Shown here piece by piece: positions 54,430-64,000 of a stretch of DNA of 64,000 nucleotides. The position numbers and the translations under genes were made by a program. Source of the DNA: Fistularia commersonii. Taxonomy: Eukaryota; Chordata; Actinopteri; Syngnathiformes; Fistulariidae. The notes beneath the pieces were generated by a model that did no database searches, was not told where the DNA came from, and was given only the letters and a program-made list of their open reading frames with translations. Position 1 is the first letter of the stretch; each line of letters starts with the position of its first letter. The stretch is from assembly GCA_037954325.1 (NCBI GenBank), contig JBBMNZ010000031.1:2192501-2256500 (forward strand), read 5' to 3'.

Positions 54430-54870
54430 TGATACCTGGTGTAAAGCTCCTTGTGAAGGCGCAAAGGACATGCAGGCATCAAAATCAGATGCCCGAGCCA
54501 CCTCATCTGACTCCTCTATACGCGGCGGAGCAGCGGCTCCAAGGTCCCCCCGGATGCCAAACATCTCACCCTATCTTGAAGGGAGAGTCCAGCCAACCTT
54601 CAGAGAAAGCACATTTTGGCCGCTTATATCCAAAATCTCATTCTTTCGGTCACTACCCAGAGCTTGTGCTTATAGGTGAGGGTGGGAACGTACTGTAGCT
54701 CGATCGGTAAATTGAGAGCTTCACCTTCTGGCTCAGCTCCCTCTTCACCACTCTATCCTTCCCTCTCTTGTGAATAAGACCCCGGGATACTTGAACTCTC
54801 CTCCACTTGGGGCAGGACTTCTTCCCCGACCCAGAGTGGGCACGTCACCAATTTCTGGTTGAACCCGGCA
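54430..54870 (-). pseudogene. Rex3-like LINE C-terminal fragment
   Basis: The minus strand gives CPK/LPQVEEFKYPGVLFT-type sequence (54815-54770), then a KRELSQKVKL-type block near 54730, and GLRYGHEL-type and IGSDRKNEILDISGRN-like residues at 54690-54600. It ends with a RIEESDEVARASDFD segment at 54530-54490. This corresponds to the post-RT C-terminal third of Rex3, in the opposite orientation to the large copy at 32-35 kb. Heavily shifted and truncated at both ends. Confidence 0.75.
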
Positions 54871-56171
54871 CCAAGGCACCATGATATTTGTTCTAAAGTA
54901 AAGTAGTCTGCAAATGTGGAGAGCCAATTTTACGATTGCTGATTTGTGGAAATAATAATTGCTTCACGCCGCTTGTTATTTGAATAATGTTGATTTCAAT
55001 TCAGCACTGTGTGACCTAAAATACTAAAAGTGCATGTGTGGCATGTTTTGTAGGCATGTCTCGGAAAAAAAAATCTTCTTTTCAATCGATATGGTGTCTT
55101 TGGGTCAAAGTCCTGAAGTAGAGCATTCTGGCGCATTTTATAGTGATGTCACCGAGTGTGCAGATCCCAGCAGACAGTGTTTTACAGCAGGCATTTACTT
55201 GTCAGGACGGGGAAAGTGCAGGTGTAAATAAGAACAGCGTCTCGCATCTGGTTGTTCCTATGAGCCGGAGTCTGAGCCTGAGCACGCAGCTCCGGAAAAT
55301 GACCAGGTAATCCGATGCGGTGAAGTGGAAAATTAAATTAAATGCTATTAAATTAAATTATATTTAATGCACATTAAAAAATAATGAGGAAATGCATGCA
55401 CCAACTCCTAAGCCCTGAACCCCAGAGGACTTTTTTTTTTGTGATGAGGAATTTCTGAAATCCCTATTTTTAAAAATGTCAGGTAGGCTTCATTTTCTGT
55501 TTCAAAAACATAATTCTATTGTCACACACATTTGGCAGTTCCTTGAAAAGCCTATTCGTGTTCGGAAGGAATGTCAGGATGCATCAACAAGAATAAACCA
55601 AGTTGTTTTTTTTTGCAACTACAAACAGATGTAGTTGAAATGGTAGAGGCCATTTCCTCTTCCAACAATTGCCAGTAGGACAGTCGGACTTTGCTCGGAA
55701 AAAAATTTGACGCAGAAGTGAGTTTGTGCGTGTGTGCGACATAAATTAAATCTCTATTGAAGATTTAACTTTGCAATCAAACTAAAGATTCTGATATATT
55801 TCACACTATTCTTACTCTTCATGTTGGAAATCCATCAGATAAGGAAAAAAACAAAAGTAAATTGGCCAAAAAATAACTAAAATAAAAAATACAAAATACA
55901 AATAAATAAATAAATGAATTAATGATATGGGCAAACTCTGAATGTTTTGGGGGGATAACCAAATCATTTCCAAATACAAACAACCTTGGAAAAAATGTTT
56001 TATTTAAAAAAAGTGATAATACATAAATAAGATTAGCAAACTAGGTGCACTTAAGGGGTGGTGGGGTGAAAAATGACTTTCCAAATGCAAGTGATCTTCA
56101 AAACAAAAGTAAAAAAAAAAAACCTCACCCCACGCTCCAAAAATATATAAATATGTATATATAAATATATA
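54871..56171. other. AT-rich intergenic DNA
   Basis: 55030-55330 is less AT-rich with a 65-codon plus frame of no known family. The rest is AAAT-type sequence. No gene called. Confidence 0.55.
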
Positions 56172-56526
56172 TACTGCTCAAAAAAATAAAGGGAACACTT
56201 GAACAACACAATGTAACTCCAAGTCAATCACACTTCTCTGAAATCATAGTGTCCACTCAGGAAGCAACACGGATTAATTTTGACTTGTTTTAAGGACATT
56301 ACATCAAAGTTCGATCAGCCTGGAGTGTGTTTTTACACTTTAATTTTGAGTGTGATTCCTAATCCAGACTTCCATGGGTTAAAACATTTGATTTCCATTG
56401 ATCATTTTTGTGTGATTTTGTTGTCAGCATATTCAACTGTGTAAAGAGCAAAGTATTTCATAAGAATATTTCATTCATTTAGATCTAGGATGTGTTTTTT
56501 AAGTGTTCCCTTTATTTTTTTGAGCA

Positions 56527-56529
<3 letters not shown>
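56172..56529 (+). mobile_element. Tc1/mariner-type MITE, copy 2
   Basis: 358 bp. The terminal inverted repeats ACTGCTCAAAAAAATAAAG (left) and CTTTATTTTTTTGAGCAGT (right) match at nearly every position over about 27 bp, flanked by TA on each side. There is no coding sequence. The interior matches 4412-4758 in reverse complement. The right end abuts (TA)n. Better preserved than copy 1. Confidence 0.9.

Positions 56530-56568
<39 letters not shown>
56530..56568. repeat. (TA)n microsatellite
   Basis: About 19 TA units directly after the MITE. Confidence 0.97.
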
Positions 56569-56571
<3 letters not shown>

Positions 56572-57245
56572 CCCTCCAGGTGATGAACAGATATACATAC
56601 ATATTTTAAACCTTGATTGCATTTGACATATTATTTTTTCTCAAATCTTTTCAACAGGCTGATGTCGGGAACGTTCACTCCTATTCCATCTGCTTCTCGG
56701 CACGCCTTCGTGTCTGCTCTCCATCTGTCCACTAGTCTCCATCTATCCCCTTCCTTTGACCGCCCGGCTCTGGTCTTCTTTCAGTTTTCTTTATTTATAT
56801 ATATTTTTTAGTTTCTTTCCTCCCTTCTCATGGTGACACCACAAGCAGGCTCGTGGGTTCGCAACATTGGCTGACTGACTGAAGCTAGCGCTTCTTGATT
56901 GACGCTACTTTGAAGACATCGTATGTGTGTGTGGATCTTTCCTGCAAAGCAGAAGATGCTTGTCTTCAACTGTGGCTGTTGTCTCCCCTGAAAGGCAGCT
57001 TCTTTATTGGTTTTATTAAAAATTAAATCGCCCAGAAGCACGCGTCTTTCAGGTGTCAAGCTGCCTACGAAATGGTACTGGGATTGGGGGCTAAATGAGC
57101 ATGAGGCGACGGACGGGAAAAAAAATCACAAGCTAGAACTGCTTTGAGACAACACTGTGGCATTGCAGCGCCATACCATCATTCAGATGACTCCGTGTTC
57201 CACTTCTAAAAAGAAAAAAAAGTTTTGACTGAGTATCAGTGTGTA

Positions 57246-57249
<4 letters not shown>
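56569..57249. other. Intergenic DNA, partly unique-looking
   Basis: 56640-57110 is balanced sequence without recognised exons or repeats. Confidence 0.5.

Positions 57250-57319
<70 letters not shown>
57250..57319. repeat. (GT)n microsatellite
   Basis: About 35 GT units. Confidence 0.98.
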
Positions 57320-57320
<1 letters not shown>

Positions 57321-57719
57321 TGAGTGAACGCACTGCCCCCGGTGTCTTGTCTGCAAAAAAAAAAAAGTTTCAGACTTTTAAGGAGAGGCTGCCCACTCGG
57401 ATCGTTTTCTTTTTAAACAATCCTGCAGTCCCTGTTAATTGGGAGCTTCTTGAAACGCAGCAGGAAATTTGGATTTGTTTCAAAAAACACATGAAAAGGA
57501 AAAGCAGTCTGGTGGAAATGGTGGGAGACTTTTGTTTTTAACCCAGAAGCGGGGTCAACGACCCGATTCTCGTCAGGGGCAACTCTGAACTGCATTTGAT
57601 GCCGACGCTCAAGTGCCTGGACCGCCGGCTCCCCTGGTGGTGGACACAGGTCATACAAGAGGTAGGAATGAGCCATGGAAAAAAAACGGCATTTATCCTA
57701 AAAATTAGGAACTTTGTCA
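57320..57719. other. Non-repetitive DNA, no gene recognised
   Basis: Mixed composition. Open frames about 100 codons on either strand match nothing I know. Confidence 0.5.
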
Positions 57720-57890
57720 TGAGTGAGTGAGTGAATGTTTGTATGTCGATTTACTGGTGACCACTCCGGGGTGTACCCCACCTCTCGCCACATGACAGCC
57801 GGGATAGACCCCAGCATCCCACATGACCCTGAGTACGGGATGAGTGGCAGAAGAATGGATGGATGGATGGATGGACGGTAGGTAGTTATA
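57720..57890 (+). mobile_element. SINE-like element, 3' half
   Basis: Middle module (GAGTGAGTGAATGTTTGTATG), tail module (CTGGTGACCACTCCGGGGTG, TACCCCACCTCTCGCC, CAGCCGGGATAGACCCC, CATCCCACATGACCCTGAG) and a (GGAT)n tail (57857-57873). Same structure as 45770-45940. Confidence 0.85.
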
Positions 57891-57949
57891 TGTCCTACTT
57901 GACAAGGGCATCTTCACAACCTATGGCTGATTTCCCAATTTTTTACATT

Positions 57950-58205
57950 TATTTCAAAGTTGTATATCTCTATATGACATATAGATGAGGGAGTAAATAC
58001 CTGTATCCCTCTATATGATATGAAATTGTAAAAATTGAAAGAGTTGTAAATAAAGGACATACATACAAATGAACAAAGACAAAGTGCAATATATGCAGTG
58101 GAAAACTAAAATATGAAAATAAATGCCTCATGCAGGGTGCAGTTGTATACTTTATGGTAATCATGTGAAAATGAGTGGTTGCATAACTCTAAATGAAACT
58201 TAAAT
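57950..58205 (+). repeat. Scattered units of the SINE-like middle module
   Basis: TATCTCTATATGACATATAG, GTATCCCTCTATATGATATG and GAGTGGTTGCATAACTCTA: degenerate units spaced by AT-rich sequence. Confidence 0.55.
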
Positions 58206-59260
58206 AAAAATAAAATGAAATAAAACAAAAGTATAAGGGTGACATTTCTGTTTTGCATTACAGCTTCACAAAAAAGAAAAAAAAAAAAAAAAGAAGGAGC
58301 AACTGGCCGGAGCAGTTCTAGATGAGACATAGTCATGCTGAGTCTGATGTGTGGTTACTATGACAGCGTAATTAAAATAGAAAATGTGAATATACGCATT
58401 TCCAAAAGCAGATGACCGCAAATATGTCACTGTGAGGGCATGTCATGGGAAAAGTGACCTTGAAAATGACCTTGAAACCAGATATGTGCAATTAAAAAAA
58501 TATATATAATAATGACATTTCCTAAAATGGGTCAGGGGGATTCCAAAATTGGTAAAATTGTATCCAGAAATCTAATAACATTCGCAAAGTTTTGACTTTT
58601 GAGAATTGAGAATTGAGAAAACGGACAGATATGTGTGTAAGTAAGTGTTGTTGCTGAAGTTTCAAATGCAAAAGAGGGAACAAATTGAAAAAAAAACAAA
58701 ACATAAATTAAAAGAAAAATAAATTTTGTGGTTCTTTCAATGTGCCTGCAGGTCTCCAGACCGCTGGGATGGGGGTGTAAAAGTTTACGAGCCCCACAGT
58801 TGGTGGTTGGGGTTCAGAACAATCCTGGACAAATACAGGGCAGAATTTACCCAGGACTCTGCTGAGTTAATAAAAAGCAAATAAAAAAAATGAATGAATA
58901 AATGTTGACCCTGTCTAAACGTATCTCTTGCTGGGGATCGTACCCTTTCATAGGTGTATGATCGAAACTTGGTTGATAGTCGGGCAATTGGTTCGATGGC
59001 AGTTCTTGTGACTACTGTTTTGTAGGAATGGTCTTTGTTGGGTTGGCTGGGTGACTCGGTCATTGTTGTAGCTGGCATTTTCGCTCAAGGGGGATTGTTC
59101 TGGGAAGTGTGGCTCCAGAAAGATGGTCTTAAGTTTGTTTCACAGTGTGTAACAAAGACTGGTTGTTGAATGTTCCCTTTTTTGATGTGTTTGTGCTGGT
59201 AAAGATATGTCAGTCAAACCAAATGAAATGAAATTAACTTAAATGAGTGGCATGACTGAC
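58206..59260. other. AT-rich intergenic DNA
   Basis: Poly-A at 58278-58293. No gene, RNA or transposon end recognised. Confidence 0.65.
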
Positions 59261-59352
59261 ATTAAATTAAATTGAATTAAATTGAATTAAATTAAATTAA
59301 ATTAAATTAAATTAAATTAAATTAAATTAAATTAAATTAAATTAAATTAAAA
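59261..59352. repeat. (ATTAA)n pentanucleotide array
   Basis: About 18 units, with two ATTGA variants at the start. Confidence 0.98.
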
Positions 59353-60269
59353 TACTGGAGGTTATATATATATATACGTATTTATATAAAAACTTGGAAG
59401 GGAAATAGAGTACATCCTGTACCCTGAAATTCAGAAAGCTACCATATAAGGATAAACAGAAGTCTTTTTTTTGTTTCTCTGGCTTCTCACCCTAACACCT
59501 CTGACCGTTCGATAAGAGGGGCTTTTGCTAATAACTGAAGAAGCCTCTCGGAGGGGAGGTGAAAAGTCTCCACGGAACAAAGCAGAGTCCATTCGTCGCG
59601 TTAAGATGCAGCAATAGACCGTGACCTTCATTGACCGAGAACCTTCTGAGACATCTGTTAATGCATTTCCACTCCAAACGTTTTGCGACACACAAAATAA
59701 CACAAAACCAAGTGGCAACGAATGATACGCTGATTATGCGGCTGATTTACAAAGAGACAATTTTCTTTCTGCAATGTATTTATGTGTAAATGATGAATAA
59801 ATTAAGGACCTAATTTTATTTTCTTCCTCTTTTTTTTTTTTTTTTTCCATCTCACAGTTTTCTTAAAGTCCATGGTTTGTATTTCAGGTCATTCCTTATC
59901 AATTTACATCTATATCTCAAAACTTTCAGGATGTTTTTAGATTTCTGTATACACTTTTACCAATTTTGAAACCTATTTCAGCAGAAGTCATTTATATATA
60001 TATATATATATTTTTTTAAATGTACTTAACCGGTTTCAAGGTAATTTGTTTCGTTTTTCCACTTTTCCCATGATGTACCCTCAAGGTGACATAATTGTGT
60101 TCGTCTGCTTTTGGAAACATGTATATTCACATTTTCTTTTTAATCACGCCGTCATGGCAACCACCCATCTGACCCGGTATGACTGTTTCATCTAGAACTG
60201 GCCCGGCGAGTCACTCCTCCAAACCCACAGGCCAGCACCTCAAGTATTTTTATAAAGGGTACATATATA
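59353..60269. other. Intergenic DNA; 59460-59790 unique-looking
   Basis: The unique-looking part is balanced and CpG-containing. Poly-T at 59830-59846. No gene. Confidence 0.5.
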
Positions 60270-60470
60270 GTAGCGTTTTAGGTCAGTTGAATGTAAAACG
60301 TCCGTTTAATAAGCAATAGCTGTTGTTGGGCACAGCCACACCACACAAGCCTGCAATACAACTAACTGTTCCCGCTCAATTCCAGGTAAAAAAAAATCCC
60401 ATAATTCCCTGCCACCCCAAACCAAACCCACCAAATTGCCAGCAACCCCAAAATCACACAGAACATTTGT
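60270..60470 (-). mobile_element. Gypsy-type LTR fragment (solo LTR candidate)
   Basis: The reverse complement matches the LTR-like region at 8740-8960: GATTTTGGGGTTGCTGG, GGTTTGGGGTGG, TTACCTGGAATT, CCCAACAACAGCTATTG and TTATTAAAC in the same order. No pol sequence is adjacent. A TGTTC start on the minus strand at 60465 is possible. Target duplication not identified. Confidence 0.6.
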
Positions 60471-60553
60471 GACTTGCTAAAATATATACGTAAATATATA
60501 TACAAATTTTTGTGAAGTTAGTCATGCTAAATAACATTTCACTTTTATGGAAC

Positions 60554-60597
60554 ATTATTTTATTTTATTTTATTTTATATTATTTTATTTTATTTTG
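60554..60597. repeat. (TTTTA)n pentanucleotide array
   Basis: About eight units with one TATTA variant. Confidence 0.95.
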
Positions 60598-61092
60598 TTT
60601 ATTGTTTTGTTTTGTTTAGGTAAGTTTCACTTTCAGGTGCCTGTTTGCTCGGCAACGTCACGGTGGCAATGATGATATTGAAAAGATGGCAATATTGAGG
60701 GGGTTCTTGAATTTTCTAGCTCAAGGGCAACGAGGCTGAAGGTCTGACATATCAGACACTTCTTCTTACTCCTCTTCTGATTTGTCTTTGCTGCGCTACT
60801 TCTTCACAAAGTCGTCATGGGCGAGTGGTTCAGGGAGGTGGCAGGAAGTTGTGTTTCTGTCCTTTACTTGGGGAAACTCATGAGTCATTCCCACACCGCT
60901 TACGCACTTTTTCACAAGTTGAATTTTCATTATTATTATTATTATTAGCAGTAGTAGTAATAGTTCATAGCAATATGAACAGCAACCCTAAGTAGAGGAT
61001 CAGCGTTATAGACTATGAATAATATTGTTATTTTCTGCTTGAATAAAATACAGTGTGATGCAATGCTAAATAAAATTTAAAAAAGAACAAAC
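60598..61092. other. Intergenic DNA
   Basis: Short (ATT)n at about 60929-60947. No gene. Confidence 0.6.
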
Positions 61093-61244
61093 ACATGGAG
61101 CAGATGGTGTTCCCTACGATCGGAAGGTTGCTGGTTTGACTCCCGACTCATCCTTTACTCATGCCGAAGTGTCCAGGGTTAAGACCCCAGCGCCATGTAT
61201 GGCTGCTCTGCCGCCTGCAGTATGTCTGTGTGTGTGTGTGTGTG

Positions 61245-61292
<48 letters not shown>

Positions 61293-61340
61293 GGTGAATG
61301 CGATCTATTGAAAAGCACTTTGAAATTGCAAGATATTAAA
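61093..61340 (+). mobile_element. SINE-like repeat with tRNA-like promoter words
   Basis: CAGATGGTGTTCCCTACGATC, GGAAGGTTGCTGGTTTGACTC (B-box-like), ATGCCGAAGTGTCCAGGG, CGCCATGTATGGCTGCTC and then a (TG)n tract and GAATGCGATCTATTG, AAAAGCACTTTGAAATTG. I recognise this order as a common teleost dispersed repeat ending in an AAGCGCTTTGA box. Confidence 0.65.
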
Positions 61341-61396
61341 TGAAAGTGCCATATATCGTGAGTGGGTGTGTGTGTTGGGGGGATAAAATAAAATAG

Positions 61397-61482
61397 AATT
61401 TAATTTAATTTAATTTAATCCAATTTAATTTAATCTAATTTAATTTAATTTAATTTAATTTAATTTAATTCAATTTAATTTA
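61397..61482. repeat. (TTTAA)n pentanucleotide array
   Basis: About 16 units with a few C substitutions, inside unit 1 of the local duplication. Confidence 0.97.
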
Positions 61483-61630
61483 AAAAAACAATCAGAAAAT
61501 AAAAAAGGAATGAATAAAAAAATTATATATAAAATGGGTTTCTTTTTGAACTAAGTCATGAAAGACTCGCTCCGTGCATCAGACTGCAGGCTAGTCAGTG
61601 TATTGCAATGACTAATCGCTCTATTTGAGA

Positions 61631-61631
61631 A

Positions 61632-61668
<37 letters not shown>
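61631..61668. repeat. (TG)n microsatellite
   Basis: About 19 TG units at the start of unit 2 of the duplication. Confidence 0.95.
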
Positions 61669-61671
<3 letters not shown>

Positions 61672-61935
61672 GCAATCTATTGTAAAGCGCTTTGAAACTG
61701 CAAGTGAAATGAAAGTTCTGTATACTATGAGTGGGTGTAGGAAGGGTTAAACTATAAAAATACAATTAAATACAATGAAATACATTTAAAAAAAAAAAAC
61801 ATATGATGTATAAAATGGAGATTTTTCTGTCTGAATTAAGTTATGACTAACTAATTAAGGCCCCTTCTCCGTGCATCAGACATCATGCTAGTTAGTGTAT
61901 AGCAATGAGATATGGCTCTAATTAAGAAAGGTGTG

Positions 61936-62738
61936 TGCTTTACATTTCAGGACAATATGTAAAAAAAGTGAGTTCAAATATAAAACGACAGCTTTTCACA
62001 ATAAAGTTGTACCCATTTTAAGTTTCAACTTTTTTATATCTCTGATAAGCTCAAAAGTCCATCCCTTGGAACCCTCAGGATCTGGGCGGACATCTGTGGA
62101 CGGCATTTGCAAAGACCTCACAGTTCAAGTTTTCAAATATTTATCTTACGCTTCATTTGGTCTGTTTTATTTTTTGTTTTATTTGTTTTTGCCACCATAA
62201 GCAGGAAAAGTGTTTCTGGGGAAGAAATAAATGGATAAACTTTTCCCCAATTCTGGAACAAACTAATGATGTTTTCCTGCCACGGTCTACCGACTGTTTT
62301 CGAAAACACCGTCCAGTCTTGCAACACTACATATCTTGATGACTTATGATGTAACATATTACAAACAAAGCAAATATGTAAATATATATTGTTTACATAA
62401 ACCGCTGTTGTTTATGAACATGCAAGAGTTACGAAAAAAAAAGGAAATTCAAATCCGCCACTCCAGCTGCTTTTGTTTGATTCCAATGAAAAAGGGAAAA
62501 CCGACGCGCTGACAAACAAACCCATCAGCATTGTGTTACCAAAACCATTTGGTTTCATTGCGGACAAAATGTCAAGAAAGGAGGATGAGAAGAGGAAGGT
62601 GGACTTGAACTGGCTATTTTGCTTTCATTTTGATGACTATAATTCACATACATGCAGTACATACATACACATACTGTACATGTGTATATGTGCATACTCA
62701 CACACATACATCTATATATATATATGTATATATATATA
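61936..62738. other. Intergenic DNA, no gene recognised
   Basis: Mixed to AT-rich; TATA-rich tract at 62710-62740. No domain similarity in any frame. Confidence 0.55.
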
Positions 62739-62765
62739 TATACACACACAAACACCACACGCACG

Positions 62766-62819
<54 letters not shown>

Positions 62820-62838
62820 TACACACACACGCACACAC

Positions 62839-62876
<38 letters not shown>
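62739..62876. repeat. (CA)n microsatellite
   Basis: A 138-bp CA repeat with CGCA and TACA interruptions. Confidence 0.98.
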
Positions 62877-62877
<1 letters not shown>

Positions 62878-63019
62878 ATATTTTCAGGACCACAAATAGA
62901 AAACGTGAATGTTTTTAAAGTTCAACAGTTCAGTGTCTCGTTTCCTTCAGGCGACTTCAGCCTCTGGGAGGGAAACTATGAGTTAAAAAAAGAAAATAAA
63001 TGAAGAAAATGTGAGGTAA
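62877..63019. other. Intergenic DNA
   Basis: No feature recognised. Confidence 0.6.
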
Positions 63020-63250
63020 AAGCAAATGGGGGGACGGTCAAACACGGGAATCGCCTTCATGACATGTCAACTTAATAATTTATTGAAAAATCTGTGCGTC
63101 ACATATTTCCCGCTCGATAGTCTCACCGTCGCACGAAGGAATCCGATTTACTCTTCCTTTAATAACAAGATAAGAGCGAACTATCATGTTTTCTGCCTGC
63201 GATCCAACACTTTATTCCCCATTTTCCTCGACTTTGGTGTTTAAATAAGC
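63020..63250. other. Non-repetitive block near the promoter (candidate conserved element)
   Basis: Balanced unique sequence between two microsatellites, with CAACTTAATAATTTATTG and AATAACAAGATAAGAGC. No exon. Its position about 0.6-0.8 kb upstream of the promoter-like region suggests a proximal regulatory element. Confidence 0.4.
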
Positions 63251-63300
63251 AGAAAAGGTGTGCGTATCTGTGCTGTGGGTTCAGGATGTTATCACTTTCG

Positions 63301-63314
63301 CCGCTAGAGGGCGG
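63301..63314 (+). promoter_or_regulatory. CTCF-like motif
   Basis: CCGCTAGAGGGCGG resembles the CTCF core. Motif match only. Confidence 0.35.
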
Positions 63315-63391
63315 ATGAAGTCCACGGATGCGCCGCCTCCCCATTCCGCCCGGCTTCAACGGAGGCTGCAGGAGAGCCAACAACCCAACAC

Positions 63392-63436
63392 TATTATTAT
63401 TATTATTATCATTATTATTATCGGTATTATTATTGA
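63392..63436. repeat. (ATT)n microsatellite
   Basis: About 14 ATT units with two interruptions (ATC and TCGGTATT). Confidence 0.95.
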
Positions 63437-63449
63437 ATACTGGGTGATA

Positions 63450-63526
63450 TTTTATTTTATTTTATTTTATTTTATTTTATTTTATTTTATTTTATTTTAT
63501 TTTATTTTATTTTATTTTATTTTATT
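63450..63526. repeat. (TTTTA)n pentanucleotide array
   Basis: About 15 perfect units. Confidence 0.98.
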
Positions 63527-63730
63527 TGCCTTTTTCCTAACCAGCTGCAATGATAACGCCCTGAGGAGTGACCCTAGGCGCGCATACTTTCCTGATTTCC
63601 TAGACGCTAAGACTGTTTCCCCTCTTATCGCACGTTGGCTCATTAGAAAGTGCTTTTTTGCATGTATTTTTTGTCTCTATTTTTGGCATCAGATGGGTTA
63701 AAGTCACTGTCCCTCTCCTCCTCAGGTAGC
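63527..63730. other. Unique DNA upstream of the promoter-like region
   Basis: Mixed composition with CpGs (TAGGCGCGCATAC). No exon recognised. Confidence 0.5.
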
Positions 63731-64000
63731 GAATAGTGGTTGAGAGAGGTTGAGAAACCGAGAGAGAGAGAAAGAGCGAGAGAGAGAGAGGCTGGGTGGG
63801 GCGGGACCAGCGCGAACTTTGACGGGCAGCGATGTAAGCCAATCAGAAGGTAGCTCACCGCGCGATTTACAGAAGCTGGGAGCCGGGGAGGAGGAGGAGG
63901 AGAAGGCGGGACGCTAAGAGGAGGAGGGAGGGAGGGAGGGAGGGATGGATGGGGGGTGAAGAAAGCAAATAGTTGAGTGAACAGCATCAGTAGAGAGTGG
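63731..64000 (+). promoter_or_regulatory. GC-rich, TATA-less promoter-like region at the right edge
   Basis: After a (GA)n tract (63757-63790) come a GC box (GGGGCGGGACC, about 63798), CGCGAACTTTGACGGGC, a CCAAT box (AAGCCAATCAGAAGG, 63836-63850) and CACCGCGCGATTT, followed by purine-rich GGAGGAGGAGG and GGGAGGGAGGG sequence. CpGs are frequent, in contrast to the rest of the window. The order GC box, CCAAT box and purine-rich 5'UTR-like DNA suggests a plus-strand transcription start near or beyond the edge. The gene itself is outside the window and cannot be identified. Confidence 0.5.

Larger units (their letters stand above)
61205..61935. repeat. Two-copy local tandem duplication
   Basis: Unit 1 (about 61205-61630) and unit 2 (about 61631-61935) share in order: (TG)n, AATGC-ATCTATTG-AAAG, TTTGAAA-TGCAAG, ATATAAAATGG (degraded), CTCCGTGCATCAGAC, GCTAGT-AGTGTAT-GCAATGA, and CTCTA. 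Unit 1 is longer because it contains a (TTTAA)n array (61397-61482). Confidence 0.8.

Noticed and set aside
55034..55231. 65-codon plus frame as a zinc-finger gene
   Set aside because: Cysteine spacing fits no finger I know and the frame is short within AT-rich DNA.
62473..63003. 176-codon plus-strand frame
   Set aside because: The centre is His-Thr repeat from (CA)n; flanks show no domain or conserved start context.
63643..63987. 114-codon minus-strand proline-rich frame
   Set aside because: Antisense of the purine-rich promoter-like region; low complexity.

Overview
This is almost certainly a stretch of a teleost fish genome, and nearly all of it is non-coding. The evidence is: (1) a near full-length Rex3 retrotransposon, a family known mainly from teleosts; (2) LINE and SINE tails of the fish L2/UnaL2 type; (3) a fish-type Tc1 element; (4) extreme microsatellite density (long CA/GT, GATA/TATC, ATT and ATTTT arrays). 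I found no complete host protein-coding gene, rRNA or functional tRNA. Every protein similarity I recognise belongs to a transposable element, and all of those are broken. The species cannot be named from sequence alone.

Layout. 1-9 kb is a transposon graveyard: a truncated RTE-like LINE, a non-autonomous hAT-like element, a Tc1/mariner-type MITE, a Tc1 transposase fragment, and a decayed Ty3/gypsy pol followed by its LTR-like end. 9-20 kb is mostly AT-rich unique DNA with a (TATC)n array, an internally deleted SINE-like copy and a short RT fragment. 20-31 kb holds a second RTE-like copy, a perfect hairpin, a fold-back repeat, many long microsatellites and a large palindrome made of two convergent RTE-like fragments (26.5-28.9 kb). 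31-36 kb is the Rex3 copy, interrupted by a probable solo LTR and flanked by a 0.2-kb inverted repeat. 38-43 kb holds a DNA-transposon-like repeat split by an L2-type LINE end, a CTGTC minisatellite, and a SINE-like element whose middle has expanded into a 1.1-kb minisatellite. 43-60 kb alternates AT-rich DNA, LINE fragments, a second copy of the MITE and blocks of non-repetitive higher-GC sequence. 60-64 kb has an LTR fragment, a local tandem duplication and, at the right edge, a GC-rich segment with GC and CCAAT boxes that looks like the promoter of a plus-strand gene beginning beyond the window.

Interpretation. The window looks like a repeat-rich intergenic region upstream of a gene to the right. 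Several unique blocks (for example 36.4-36.66 kb, 43.8-44.1 kb, 63.0-63.25 kb) carry homeodomain-like TAATTA cores or CTCF-like motifs and could be regulatory; conservation could not be tested here. No coherent new gene system was found. The most unusual structures are the RTE-like palindrome, the 5'-terminal hairpin shared by three RTE-like copies, and the SINE-like element with an internally amplified minisatellite. Boundaries of degraded elements are approximate.
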